Positions 33,058 to 41,991 of a DNA stretch of 64,000 nt are shown here, piece after piece. The stretch's first letter is position 1. Each line of letters begins with the position of its first letter. Made by a program: the position numbers and the translations under genes. Origin of the DNA: Nocardioides campestrisoli (lineage in GTDB: Bacteria > Actinomycetota > Actinomycetes > Propionibacteriales > Nocardioidaceae). Below the pieces are notes generated by a model. It saw only the letters and a program-made list of their open reading frames with translations. It was not told where the DNA came from and ran no database searches. The DNA lies in the NCBI RefSeq assembly GCF_013624435.2, contig NZ_CP061768.1:682001-746000 (forward strand). Reading direction: 5' to 3'.

Positions 33058-34635
33058 ATGATCCCTCGCGTCGACCTTCCCTTCGTCCCCTGCCCGCTGC
33101 CCGGGGGAGGGGAGATGGCCACCCTCGCCGACGTGCTGCGCGGCCGCGCGGCGCTGACCCCCGACCTGGTGGCGGTGCGCACCGACGAGGGCGTGACCAC
33201 CTTCGGAGAGCTCGACGTGACGGCCTCCCGGATCGCCCAGGGGCTCGCCGCGGCCGGGGTCGGTCCGGGGAGCCGGGTCGCAGTGCTGGGCCCCAACGAC
33301 CCCGAGACCCTGGTCACGGTGCACGGCGTGGCCCGCAGCGGCGCGGTGCCGGTGGTGGTCAACCACCTGCTGGTCGGCCGCGAGCTGGCCGAGGTGCTGG
33401 TCGACTGCGAGCCCGCCGCGGTGCTGCTCGGCGGGCACGACCAGTCCGCGCTCGACCGGCTCGAGCTGCCGGCCTCGGTCCGCCTCGTCGTGGGGCGCGC
33501 CGAGGGCGGCGAGCGGGTGCCGGTGCCCGTGTGGGCCCAGCGGTTCCCCGCCGAGGACCCGGGACACGCCCTGCCGGCCGAGGAGACGGCGCTGATGCTC
33601 TACACCTCCGGCACCACCGGCCTGCCGAAGGGGATCGAGCTGACCGGCCACAACCTGTCGGCGCAGTACAGCGCGATCCTGCTGGCCAACGACATGGGCG
33701 AAGGGTCGGTGGCGATGGCGCCCCTGCCGTTCTTCCACATCGCCGGGCTCGGCTACGCGGTGCTGGCCACGCTCCGCGGCGCCGAGCTGGTGATGGTCCA
33801 GCCAGGCCCCGGCCAAGGGATCGCCGACCTGTGGGAGGAGTTCTCGGTGACCCACGCGGTCGTCGTGCCCGCCCTGCTGCAGATGCTGGTCCGCGACCCG
33901 GCGGTCCGGGCCCGGAGCTGGCCGCACCTGGCGTACCTGACCTACGGGGCCTCGGCGATGACGGTCGAGCTGCTGCAGGAGGCCAGGAAGGTCTTCGGCT
34001 GCCGCTTCCTGCAGGGCTACGGCCTGACCGAGACCACCGGCGGGGTCTCGATGCTCTCGCCCGAGGACCACGACCAGGGTGAGCTGCACCCGTGGCGGCT
34101 GGCCACGGTCGGCCGGGCGATCCCGGGCAGCGCGGTCGCGGTCGTCGACCCGATCACGCTCGAGGAGCTGCCCGCCGGGCAGGACGGGGAGATCCTCGTC
34201 GCCGGCCACCAGGTGATGAAGGGCTACTGGCGCAACCCGCAGGCGACCGAACGGGCGATGACGCCCACCGGCTGGTTCCGCACCGGCGACGTCGGGTGCT
34301 TCGACGACGACGGCTACCTGACCATCCGGGACCGGATCAAGGACATGATCATCAGCGGCGGGGAGAACGTCTACCCGGCGGAGGTCGAGCGCGTCCTGGC
34401 CATGGTGCCGGGGGTGCTGGAGTCCGCCGTGGTCGGCATCGCGTCGGACCGCTGGGGCGAGTCGCCGTACGCCTTCGTCGTGCACGCCGAGGGCGTGGAG
34501 CTGACGGAGGAGGCGGTCCTCGCGCACTGCCGGGCGAACCTCGCGCCGTTCAAGGTCCCGGTCGGCGTGACGTTCGCCGGTGCGTTGCCCAAGAACGCCA
34601 CCGGCAAGATCCGCAAGCACCAGCTGCGGTCCTAG
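33058..34635 (+). CDS. Acyl-CoA synthetase (AMP-binding)
   Basis: A 525-residue ANL-superfamily ligase that activates a carboxylic acid through an acyl-AMP to the CoA thioester. Motifs in order: LMLYTSGTTGLPKG (P-loop), FFHIAGLGY, GYGLTETTGG (motif A5), WFRTGDVG (hinge region), RIKDMIISGGENVYPAEVE and the C-terminal catalytic Lys in PKNATGKIRKH. ATG 33058 is preceded by GAGGAG; an internal ATG at 33115 also has a ribosome-like sequence. The protein is of full length. It may be the first enzyme acting on the acid brought in by the transporter. Confidence 0.9.
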   Translation: MIPRVDLPFVPCPLPGGGEMATLADVLRGRAALTPDLVAVRTDEGVTTFGELDVTASRIAQGLAAAGVGPGSRVAVLGPNDPETLVTVHGVARSGAVPVVVNHLLVGRELAEVLVDCEPAAVLLGGHDQSALDRLELPASVRLVVGRAEGGERVPVPVWAQRFPAEDPGHALPAEETALMLYTSGTTGLPKGIELTGHNLSAQYSAILLANDMGEGSVAMAPLPFFHIAGLGYAVLATLRGAELVMVQPGPGQGIADLWEEFSVTHAVVVPALLQMLVRDPAVRARSWPHLAYLTYGASAMTVELLQEARKVFGCRFLQGYGLTETTGGVSMLSPEDHDQGELHPWRLATVGRAIPGSAVAVVDPITLEELPAGQDGEILVAGHQVMKGYWRNPQATERAMTPTGWFRTGDVGCFDDDGYLTIRDRIKDMIISGGENVYPAEVERVLAMVPGVLESAVVGIASDRWGESPYAFVVHAEGVELTEEAVLAHCRANLAPFKVPVGVTFAGALPKNATGKIRKHQLRS

Positions 34636-34643
34636 TTCCCCCG

Positions 34644-34676
34644 AGAGCGCGCAGCCGCAAGACGGTTGCGCGCTCT
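34644..34676 (+). terminator. Terminator after the acyl-CoA synthetase gene
   Basis: AGAGCGCGCAGCCG / CGGTTGCGCGCTCT, 14 bp with one G-T pair and a 5-nt loop, 9 bp after the stop codon and just before box D. Confidence 0.88.
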
Positions 34677-34692
34677 CTCGGCCCATGCAAGA

Positions 34693-34706
34693 ATCAAGTG
34701 CTTGCT
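34693..34706. promoter_or_regulatory. KstR2-type operator, box D (perfect)
   Basis: ATCAAGTGCTTGCT matches all fixed positions of AnCAAGnnCTTGnT. It lies 33 bp before the start of binding protein 2, the first gene of an eight-gene operon. Confidence 0.85.
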
Positions 34707-34739
34707 TCACATTGCAGCCGTTCACAGAAGGAGCCCCGC

Positions 34740-35906
34740 ATGACCCGCTCGACCCGTCGCTCCCGCCCCCGCCTGGTGCTCGCGGCCGCGGCCGCCGGCG
34801 CCCTGCTGCTCTCCTCGTGCTCCGGTGAGGCCGGCGCCTCGGAGGACTCGATCCTGGTCGGGTTCACCGCCATCGAGTCCGGCCCGGCGGCCTTCGCCGG
34901 CGTGCCGATCGTCGAGGGTGCCGAGCTGGCCGCCAAGGAGATCAACGAGTCGGGCTTCCTCGGCGACGGGGTCGAAATCGACCTCGACGTGGAGGACGCC
35001 GCCGGCGACCCGGCCAAGGCGATCGCGCTCTACAAGCAGTTCGCCGCCGACGGCGCCTCCGCCGTCCTGTGCTGCGGCCTCTCCTCCGAGGCGGGCGCAC
35101 TCGCGCCGATCATCCAGCAGAGCGGGGTGCCCGGCGTGGTGACCTCCGCCATCCTCGCCGACCTCGCGGACCCGCCGCACCTCTACCGCTCGCACCTGCT
35201 CCCCTCCGACGAGGGCGGCCTCTTCGACCAGTTCGTCGACGCCGTCGTCCCCGCCGAGGGGCACAAGACCGCCGTGCTGGTCGTCAACAACGACAACGAC
35301 GGAATGGTCGCCGACGCGAAGGTCTGGCGCGCCGCCCTGGAGCGCAACGGGGTGGAGGTGCTCAAGGAGATCAGCACCAGCGCCGCCGACACCAACTACA
35401 CCGGCCCGGCCACCCAGGTGGCCGCCCTCGACCCGGACACGGTCGTGGCGAGCACCCTCGGCACCCCGACCTCGATGCTCGCGCGCGCGCTGCGCGAGCG
35501 CGGCTACGACAAGCGGATCCTCACCAGCTACGGCGCGGACAGCAAGCAGCTCTTCGACTCCGCCGCCGGCGGCATGGAGGGCGTGCTCTTCCCCGTCCCG
35601 TTCTCGGCGGAGTTCTCCACCAACGACACGGCGAAGTCGTTCGTCGCATCGTTCCGCGAGGAGCACGGGAAGGACCCCGACATCTACGCCGCGCAGGGAT
35701 ACACCTCGGTGTGGTTCGTCGCCCAGGGGCTCAAGGAGTCGGGTGAGACCGACCCCGCCGCGCTCGGCGAGGCGCTCGCCGAGATCACTTCGCAGGACTC
35801 GGTCTACGGGCCGATCAGCTACGAGGGCGGCCAGGCCTACCTGTCCGAGCCCGGCCTCTACCTCGAGTGGTCCGCCGAGGGCTCGCTCGAGCAGTGGCAG
35901 GGCTGA
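34740..35906 (+). CDS. Liv-type ABC substrate-binding lipoprotein 2
   Basis: A 388-residue paralogue of the protein at 30475-31644, with lipobox LSSC (Cys27). Shared landmarks: ILVGFTAIESGPAAFAGVPI, AAKEINESGFLGDGVEIDL, GASAVLCCGLSSEAGALAPI, TNYTGPATQVAALDPDTVV and YAAQGYTSVWFVAQGLKES. The Cys-Cys loop is kept while the residues after it differ, which may mean a related but different ligand. GAAGGAG precedes ATG 34740. Both binding proteins probably serve the single Liv membrane complex encoded at 47035-50386. Confidence 0.88.
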   Translation: MTRSTRRSRPRLVLAAAAAGALLLSSCSGEAGASEDSILVGFTAIESGPAAFAGVPIVEGAELAAKEINESGFLGDGVEIDLDVEDAAGDPAKAIALYKQFAADGASAVLCCGLSSEAGALAPIIQQSGVPGVVTSAILADLADPPHLYRSHLLPSDEGGLFDQFVDAVVPAEGHKTAVLVVNNDNDGMVADAKVWRAALERNGVEVLKEISTSAADTNYTGPATQVAALDPDTVVASTLGTPTSMLARALRERGYDKRILTSYGADSKQLFDSAAGGMEGVLFPVPFSAEFSTNDTAKSFVASFREEHGKDPDIYAAQGYTSVWFVAQGLKESGETDPAALGEALAEITSQDSVYGPISYEGGQAYLSEPGLYLEWSAEGSLEQWQG

Positions 35907-35909
35907 GCC

Positions 35910-36749
35910 GTGGAGCTGGGTGTCGCCTGCCGGGTCCGTGAGCCGGGGCCGGGGCTGGCCGAGGCGGTCGGTGCCGCAGCCGCGGCCGCCGAGGAGCTCG
36001 GCCTCGCCTCCTGGTGGGTGCCGGGCGACCGGGACAGTGCCACGGACGGCTCGTGGGACGCGATGCTGGTCCTCCAGGCGGCCGCCCGGCGGACCAGCCG
36101 GCTGCGGCTCGCCTCCACCGGCGACCTGCTCGGCCTGCGCTCGCCCGCGGTCCGCGCCAAGCAGGTGGCGACGCTGGACTGGCTGAGCGCCGGTCGGCTC
36201 GACTACAGCCTCGACCCGGGGACACCTCCGACCGCGTTGGTCGACCCCTTCCTCGCCCCGGCGGGGGAGGAGCAGCCCGGCGGCGACGCCGCGCAGGCGC
36301 TCGCCACCAGCCTCGAGCACCTGGCGGTGATGACGGCGCTGTGGACCCAGGACCGGGCCGCGCACGAGGGCGCCTCGATCGCGTTCGAGGGCGCCATCGC
36401 CAAGCCCAAGCCGCGCGCCCAGGGGTCGGGCGCGGGTGCCGTGCCGCCCGTGCACGTCCGGCTCGCCGACCCGCAGACCCTGGCGGCGTACGTCGCCGGG
36501 GGAGGGCGCGTCGACGGGTGGCTGGCCTGGCTCACCCCGGCCGACGAGCTGGCCGCCCGCGCGGGCGAGCTCGCCGCGCCGGTGCACGGCACCCGGCCCC
36601 GGCTGACCTGGTTCGTCCCCGCTGACGAGCTGCCGCAGGCCCGGGCGCGCTGCGCCGAGCTCGGCACCGGGGTCGACGAGCTCGTCGCCGTCCTCGACCA
36701 CCTGTCCACCCCCGACGACCTCGCGGCCCTGGTGGCCGCGGCGGTCTGA
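35910..36749 (+). CDS. Divergent luciferase-like oxidoreductase
   Basis: A 279-residue luciferase-like protein, shorter than the usual 300-350. Seen: LAEAVGAAAAAAEELGLASWWVPGD, RTSRLRLASTGDLLGLRSPA and AKQVATLDWLSAGRLDYSLD, which correspond to barrel strands 1-4 of F420/FMN-dependent relatives. The second half is weak and lacks the long insertion that shields the cofactor, so activity is less sure. The GTG start is 3 nt after the binding-protein stop, and the next gene, also luciferase-like, follows after 17 nt. Confidence is high for the fold and low for the reaction. Confidence 0.7.
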   Translation: MELGVACRVREPGPGLAEAVGAAAAAAEELGLASWWVPGDRDSATDGSWDAMLVLQAAARRTSRLRLASTGDLLGLRSPAVRAKQVATLDWLSAGRLDYSLDPGTPPTALVDPFLAPAGEEQPGGDAAQALATSLEHLAVMTALWTQDRAAHEGASIAFEGAIAKPKPRAQGSGAGAVPPVHVRLADPQTLAAYVAGGGRVDGWLAWLTPADELAARAGELAAPVHGTRPRLTWFVPADELPQARARCAELGTGVDELVAVLDHLSTPDDLAALVAAAV

Positions 36750-36766
36750 GCGCTGGAGGAACCACG

Positions 36767-37666
36767 ATGGAGATCGGACTCGTCGACCTCTTCGACGGCA
36801 GTGCCGAGCGCGACCTGGCGTTCATGCGGGACTTCTCCCAGACCGCCGAGGAGCTCGGGTTCACCGGGATCTGGCTCCCCGAGCACCTCGTCTTCTTCGA
36901 GCAGTACGACTCGGTCTACCCCTACCCGGCCGCCCCGTCGGCCTCCGACCCCGAGCGCACCGAGGTGCACAACAAGGTCGAGGACGGCAAGGCACGGGTC
37001 GAGGCGGCGCAGGACCAGGGGCTGCTCGACGTGGCGATGGCCGCGGCCACGGTGCTCGGCTTCACCGAGCGGCTGCGGATCGGCTCCTCGGTGCTGCTCC
37101 TGCCCACGCGCAACGTCCGGCTCTTCGCCCGCGAGCTGATGACCCTCAGCGCCCTCACCGGGGACCGCTTCGACCTGGGTGTCGGGGTCGGGTGGGCGGC
37201 CGAGGAGTTCCAGGCTGCCGGCAGTCCCTTCCGGATCCGGGGCATGCGCTCGGAGCAGAACCTCGGCGAGCTCGACCGGCTCTGGGCCGCCGACGACGAG
37301 GGTCTGGTGCTGCCCGACCCCAGGCCGGCGAGGCCGCGGATCCTGGTCGGCGGACACTCGCCGGCCGCGATCAGGCGGGCCGCGACGGTGGCCGGCGGCT
37401 GGTACCCGTGGAACCTCACGCCCAGCCAGTTCGGCGAGCACCACGCAAGCTTCCGCGACCAGGCCGCCGAGGCCGGCAAGGACGTCGACGCGCTGCACGC
37501 GGTCGCGGGCTTCCGGTTCCTGGGGGCCTGGGACCAGCTTCCCGACCTGGTGGACCGCTACGCGGCCCACGGCGCCGACGGCGTCAACCTCTCACTACGC
37601 ATGACGACGGAGAACTACGTGGAGACGATGCAGAGCATCTCGGACGCCCTGGGGCTGGTCGCATGA
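36767..37666 (+). CDS. Luciferase-like F420-dependent oxidoreductase (Rv2161c-like group)
   Basis: A 299-residue enzyme: MEIGLVDLFDGS, AEELGFTGIWLPEHLVFF, YPYPAAPSA, LRIGSSVLLLPTRNVRLFAR, GDRFDLGVGVGWAAEEFQAA, and PRILVGGHSPAAIRRAATVA. This pattern fits the predicted F420-binding Rv2161c-like family (TIGR03619). It shares PEH-V/L-FF and the YPY segment with the gene product at 57315-58202. GAGGAA lies before ATG 36767 and its end overlaps the next dehydrogenase gene by ATGA, so it works in the same pathway. Confidence 0.85.
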   Translation: MEIGLVDLFDGSAERDLAFMRDFSQTAEELGFTGIWLPEHLVFFEQYDSVYPYPAAPSASDPERTEVHNKVEDGKARVEAAQDQGLLDVAMAAATVLGFTERLRIGSSVLLLPTRNVRLFARELMTLSALTGDRFDLGVGVGWAAEEFQAAGSPFRIRGMRSEQNLGELDRLWAADDEGLVLPDPRPARPRILVGGHSPAAIRRAATVAGGWYPWNLTPSQFGEHHASFRDQAAEAGKDVDALHAVAGFRFLGAWDQLPDLVDRYAAHGADGVNLSLRMTTENYVETMQSISDALGLVA

Positions 37667-38865
37667 GCACCGCCGAGACCGGGCTGGACGCCTTCCGGAG
37701 CGAGGTGCGGGGCTGGCTGGAGGCCAACGTCCCGTCCGAGCCGCTGGTCGACTGGGCCTACCCCGAGGGGTTCGCCCAGCACCGGGAGTGGGAGCGGACC
37801 CTGTTCGCAGGCGGCTGGGCGGCGGTCGACTGGCCCGAGGAGTACGGCGGCCGGGGCGCCGACCTGCAGCACACGATCGCGTTCGCCGAGGAGTACTACC
37901 GGGCCGGCGCACCGGACCGGATCAACATGGGCGGGCTCTACCTGCTCGGCCCGGTGCTGATGCAGTACGGCACCGAGGAGCAGTGCCGCCGGTGGATCCC
38001 GGACCTGCTCTCCTGCGAGACCATCTGGTGCCAGGGGTTCTCCGAGCCCGGCTCCGGCTCCGACCTCGCCTCGCTGCGGACCCGTGCGGACCGTGACGGC
38101 GACGAGTACGTGGTGAACGGTCAGAAGATCTGGACCTCCATGGGCGGGTACGCCGACTGGATCTTCGCGCTGGTGCGCACCGACCCCGAGGCGGGCAAGC
38201 GCCGCAAGCACGACGGGATCACCTTCCTCTGCATCGACCTGCGCAGCCCCGGCGTGGAGGTCCGCCCGCTCACCATGGTCGACGGGACCAAGGGCTTCGC
38301 CGAGGTCTTCTTCACCGACGTGCGCGTGCCGGTCGAGAACGTGGTCGGCGAGGTCGGCAAGGGCTGGAAGGTCGCGATGTCGACGCTGGGCTTCGAGCGG
38401 GGCGCCGTCTTCGGCGACCACGCGAAGTTCACCCTCGACGTGCAGGCGCTGGCCGGACTCGCGGTGGCGCGGGGCCTGGAGGAGGACAGCCTCACCCTCG
38501 ACGAGGTGGGCCGGGCGCTGGTCGAGACCGAGGTCTACCGGGCCAACGTCTACCGGCTCGCGGGCCTGGCCGCGGCCGGCGGCGACGTGGACTCGCACGC
38601 CTCGGTCAACAAGCTCTTCTGGACCGAGATGCAGCACGACATCTTCGCCAGCGGCCTGCGGCTCATGGGCCCCGACGCCGCGGTGCTCGACCCGGCTCCG
38701 GTGACCGAGGGGGCACCCGCCTCCGTGCGGCACGCCTGGGACCGGTGGCACCACCGCTACTGGTACGCCCGCGCGGCGATGATCTTCGGGGGGACCTCGG
38801 AGATCCAGCGCAACATCATCAGCGAACGAGTTCTGGGACTTCCGATGGAGCCGCGACCCGCATGA
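37663..38865 (+). CDS. Acyl-CoA dehydrogenase, catalytic-type large subunit
   Basis: A 400-residue acyl-CoA dehydrogenase: WPEEYGGRGADLQHTIAFAE, WCQGFSEPGSGSDLASLRT, YVVNGQKIWTSMGGYADWIF, and IFGGTSEIQRNIISERVLGL. The canonical C-terminal Glu is Gly (IFGGT), but Glu in TLGFERGAVF is at the helix-G site used by isovaleryl-type enzymes. The next gene is a small subunit without either Glu, overlapping by ATGA. This pair has the form of the FadE26/FadE27-like alpha2beta2 dehydrogenases that act on steroid-derived CoA thioesters with short side chains. Confidence 0.9.
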   Translation: MSTAETGLDAFRSEVRGWLEANVPSEPLVDWAYPEGFAQHREWERTLFAGGWAAVDWPEEYGGRGADLQHTIAFAEEYYRAGAPDRINMGGLYLLGPVLMQYGTEEQCRRWIPDLLSCETIWCQGFSEPGSGSDLASLRTRADRDGDEYVVNGQKIWTSMGGYADWIFALVRTDPEAGKRRKHDGITFLCIDLRSPGVEVRPLTMVDGTKGFAEVFFTDVRVPVENVVGEVGKGWKVAMSTLGFERGAVFGDHAKFTLDVQALAGLAVARGLEEDSLTLDEVGRALVETEVYRANVYRLAGLAAAGGDVDSHASVNKLFWTEMQHDIFASGLRLMGPDAAVLDPAPVTEGAPASVRHAWDRWHHRYWYARAAMIFGGTSEIQRNIISERVLGLPMEPRPA

Positions 38866-39959
38866 CGACCACGACAGACGAGACCCTGGCCGAGGAGCGG
38901 CGCGAGCTGCTCGAGGTCACCCGAGTCCTGCTCTCCGAGCAGTCCGGCGAGGAGCACCTGCGCGCCCGCCTCGAGGCCGGCCAGGCGCACGACGCCGCCC
39001 TGTGGGCGCGGCTGTGCGACACGGGCCTGGTCGGCGCCCTGGTGCCCGACGAGCTCGGCGGTGCCGGGCTGACCCCGGCCCACCTGGGCGGGGTGCTGCA
39101 CGCCTTCGGCGAGTACGCCGTGGCCGAGCCCTACCTGGAGACCGCGGTCCTGGCCGCGCCCGTGCTGGCGACGGTCGCCGCCACCGACGGCGAGGCCGCG
39201 CGGGAGGCGGGGCAGTGGCTGGACCGGGTCGTCTCGGGCCAGGCGCTGGCCGCGGTGGACGTGGAGATTCCCGGCGTGCAGTCGCCGTTCGTCGCCTTCG
39301 CGGCGGACGCCGACCTCCTGCTCACCGTGCGGATCGACGGCGCCGTGCTTCTGCACGCCGCCGACGACCTGGAGGTGCAGCCCGTCGAGGTGCTCGACCC
39401 GCTGCGTCCGCTCGCCCGGGTCGTGCCTCGCGGCGAGGGGACCCTGCTGACCACCGACCCCGGGCGCGCGGCGCGGGTGCGGGCCCTGGCCGTGGCCGGG
39501 TCCGCCTGCCTGCAGGCGGGGGCCGCCCGCCGCCTGCTGAGCCTGACCGTCGACTACGTGGGCATCCGGCACCAGTTCGGCCGCCCGGTCGGCTCCTTCC
39601 AGGGGGTCAAGCACAAGGTCGCGAACGTCGCGGTCAAGGTCGACATGGCCGAGGCAGCCGCGCTGTCCGCCTTCGAGGTCGCCGACCAGGCGGGCGTCGC
39701 CGGCCTGACCAGCGGCGACGTCGACCGCCGCGCCCGGTCCGCCAAGGCGTACGCCGGCGAGGCCGCGGAGCTGGCCAACGTCGAGGCCCTGCAGCTGCAC
39801 GGGGGCATCGGCTTCACCTGGGAGTACCAGCTGCACATCTGGCTGAAGCGGGCGATGAGCCTGACGGCCAGCCACGGCACGCCGGTCGAGCACCGTCGGG
39901 TGCTGGCCGCCGAGCTGCTCGCCCAGGTCCGCACCGGCACCGCGGGGGCGGGCCGATGA
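38862..39959 (+). CDS. Acyl-CoA dehydrogenase, non-catalytic-type small subunit
   Basis: A 365-residue partner of the preceding dehydrogenase. The N-terminal and middle domains are reduced (no SEPGSGSD-like loop), while the FAD/tetramer part is kept: YVGIRHQFGRPVGSFQGVKH and [20 protein letters not shown]. No catalytic Glu is seen. The gene overlaps its partner and the next ligase gene by ATGA each. The two chains are expected to share FAD sites at their interface. Confidence 0.88.
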   Translation: MTTTTDETLAEERRELLEVTRVLLSEQSGEEHLRARLEAGQAHDAALWARLCDTGLVGALVPDELGGAGLTPAHLGGVLHAFGEYAVAEPYLETAVLAAPVLATVAATDGEAAREAGQWLDRVVSGQALAAVDVEIPGVQSPFVAFAADADLLLTVRIDGAVLLHAADDLEVQPVEVLDPLRPLARVVPRGEGTLLTTDPGRAARVRALAVAGSACLQAGAARRLLSLTVDYVGIRHQFGRPVGSFQGVKHKVANVAVKVDMAEAAALSAFEVADQAGVAGLTSGDVDRRARSAKAYAGEAAELANVEALQLHGGIGFTWEYQLHIWLKRAMSLTASHGTPVEHRRVLAAELLAQVRTGTAGAGR

Positions 39960-41557
39960 GCGCCCTCGGCTTCTGGCGGTTGGCGGCCCGCGAGCCGGAC
40001 GCCCTGGCGACCGTCGACCCGGACGGCTCCACCCGGACCCGCGGAGAGCTGCTGGCCATGGCCAACCGCACCGCGCGCCTGCTGCGTGCCCAGGGTCTGC
40101 GCCGCGGGGACCGGGTCCTGGGCGTGGTCTCCAACGAGTCGCCCACGCTGGCCCTCGTGCTCGCCTGCCAGCAGGCCGGCGCGTACTACGTGCCGGTCAA
40201 CACCCAGCTGGCGCCGGCGGAGGTCGCCTACATCGTCCAGGACGCGGCGCCGGTGGTGGTGGTCACCTCGGTGCAGCACGCCGCACTGCTCCACGACGCG
40301 TGCGAGGCCGCCGACTTCCCGGGGGCGCGGTTCGCCTTCGGCGAGGCGGACGGGTTCCGCGACCTGCTCGGCGAGCTGGCCGAGCACTCCGCCGAGCCGC
40401 TCGAGAACCGTTCGCCCGGGGCGTCGATGGGCTACACCTCCGGCACCACGGGTCGGCCCAAGGGCGTCCTGCGACACCTCCCCGAGGGGGATCCCGACGA
40501 CGTCTTCGCCGCCGCCGCGCAGTGGCAGCTGGGGATGTTCGGGATCGTCCCGGAGGAGGGCGGGGTGCACCTGGTCACCTCACCCCTGAGCCACACCGCG
40601 GTCAGCGGGCTGGCCGTCACGTCCCTGCACTTCGGGCACGCGGTGGTGCTCACCACCCGGTTCGACCCCGAGGAGACGCTGCGGGTGATCGAGAGTCAGC
40701 AGGTGACCACCACCCACATGGTGCCCACCCAGCTGCACCGGCTGCTGCGGCTGCCGCAGGAGGTGCGCGAGCGCTACGACGTCTCCAGCATGCGCAACCT
40801 GGTCCACGGCGCGGGTCCGTGCCCCGAGCAGGTCAAGCGCGACGTCATCGACTGGTTCGGGCCGGTGGTCTGGGAGTACTACGGCGCCACCGAGGCCGCA
40901 GGCACGGTGATCAGCTCGCACGAGTGGCTGGAGCGACCCGGGAGCGTGGGCAGGGCCCAGCCGGGTGCCGAGGTCCGGATCCTGCGCGCCGACGGCAGCG
41001 ACCTGGAGCCGGACTCTCCCGGCCTGGTCTTCCTCCGGATGGGTGCGCACGCCTTCGAGTACCGCGGCGACGCGGACAAGACCCGCGGCTCGCGGATCGG
41101 TGACTTCGTCACCGTCGGCGACCTCGGTCAGCTCGACGCCGACGGCTACCTCTACCTGCTGGGCCGTACCGCCGAGGTGATCGTCTCGGGCGGGGTCAAC
41201 GTCTACCCGGCCGAGATCGAGTCGGCGCTGCTGGAGCACCCGGAAGTCTCGGACGTCGGGGTGGTCGCCGCCGAGGACCACGAGTGGGGCGAGGCCGTCG
41301 CCGCCGTGGTGCAGCTCAGCGAGGGCTCGCCGCTGGCCGACGACCCGGCCGCGGCCGCGGCCGTCCTGGTCGAGCACCTGCGCGAGCGGGTGGCCCGATT
41401 CAAGGTCCCCCGGGTGTTCCGGTTCGTCGACGAGCTGCCGCGCGGGGCCAACGGCAAGCTCCGCAAGCACCTGCTGCCCAGCCTGCTGGAGGGCGAGACC
41501 GCCGTGCGCCGCACGCGCGAGGACGCCGCCAGCCCGTCCCCCGGAGGAACTCGATGA
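39956..41557 (+). CDS. Acyl-CoA synthetase (AMP-binding)
   Basis: A 533-residue ANL ligase. Motifs: MGYTSGTTGRPKGVLRHLPE, PLSHTAVSGLAV, TTTHMVPTQLHRLLRLP, EYYGATEAAGTVISSHEW, VTVGDLGQLDADGYLYLLGR, GGVNVYPAEIES and the Lys of RGANGKLRKHLL. The sequence around RHLPEGDPDDVFAAAAQW is like FadD ligases of steroid side-chain or ring catabolism. A C-terminal tail of about 30 residues follows the catalytic Lys. It sits between a dehydrogenase pair and the DUF35/thiolase-like pair, all overlapping by ATGA. Confidence 0.9.
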   Translation: MSALGFWRLAAREPDALATVDPDGSTRTRGELLAMANRTARLLRAQGLRRGDRVLGVVSNESPTLALVLACQQAGAYYVPVNTQLAPAEVAYIVQDAAPVVVVTSVQHAALLHDACEAADFPGARFAFGEADGFRDLLGELAEHSAEPLENRSPGASMGYTSGTTGRPKGVLRHLPEGDPDDVFAAAAQWQLGMFGIVPEEGGVHLVTSPLSHTAVSGLAVTSLHFGHAVVLTTRFDPEETLRVIESQQVTTTHMVPTQLHRLLRLPQEVRERYDVSSMRNLVHGAGPCPEQVKRDVIDWFGPVVWEYYGATEAAGTVISSHEWLERPGSVGRAQPGAEVRILRADGSDLEPDSPGLVFLRMGAHAFEYRGDADKTRGSRIGDFVTVGDLGQLDADGYLYLLGRTAEVIVSGGVNVYPAEIESALLEHPEVSDVGVVAAEDHEWGEAVAAVVQLSEGSPLADDPAAAAAVLVEHLRERVARFKVPRVFRFVDELPRGANGKLRKHLLPSLLEGETAVRRTREDAASPSPGGTR

Positions 41558-41991
41558 GCCAGTCCAGCCCTGAGCCGGCCATGCCGGTCAGCCGTCCCAC
41601 CCCCGACACCGCCGAGTGGTTCGAGCGGATCGACCGCGAGGAGCTGACCGTGCCGCGCTGCGGCACCTGCGGCCACCACTTCCTCTACCCGCGGATGTGC
41701 TGCCCGCGCTGCGGCTCCCGCGAGGTCGCCCTGGTGCCGGCCAGCGGCCGCGGCACGATCGCCTCGTTCGTGCTCAACAACCGGCCGCCGCCCGGCTTCG
41801 AGGGGCAGACGCCGTACGCGATCGCCCTGGTCGACCTCGAGGAGGGGCCGCGGATGATGGCGCAGGTGCGCGGGGTCGACCCCGCCGAGGTCACCGTCGA
41901 CCTGCCGGTGCGCGCGGTCTTCGAGCCACGCGGCGAGCGCCGGGTGGTCCAGTTCGAGGTGGTCGGTAACGGCCAGGAGGAGTCGTCATGA
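41554..41991 (+). CDS. DUF35 zinc-ribbon/OB-fold protein
   Basis: A 145-residue stand-alone DUF35 protein. The zinc ribbon is Cys36-x2-Cys39 and Cys50-x2-Cys53, followed by an OB fold (VLNNRPPPGFEGQTPYAIAL, MMAQVRGVDP, VRAVFEPRGERRVVQFEVV). Such proteins dock on thiolase-family enzymes and shape their acyl-CoA channel; ChsH2-DUF35 with Ltp2 is the steroid side-chain-cleaving aldolase. The adjacent, overlapping thiolase-like gene without the catalytic Cys makes this assignment likely. Confidence 0.88.
   Translation: MSQSSPEPAMPVSRPTPDTAEWFERIDREELTVPRCGTCGHHFLYPRMCCPRCGSREVALVPASGRGTIASFVLNNRPPPGFEGQTPYAIALVDLEEGPRMMAQVRGVDPAEVTVDLPVRAVFEPRGERRVVQFEVVGNGQEESS

Noticed and set aside
30208..34725. 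A 4.5-kb open frame on the minus strand opposite the first binding protein, dehydrogenase and ligase
   Set aside because: It is a shadow of GC-rich third positions; the plus-strand genes have motifs, ribosome sites and correct lengths, while the minus-strand translation is low-complexity and matches nothing.
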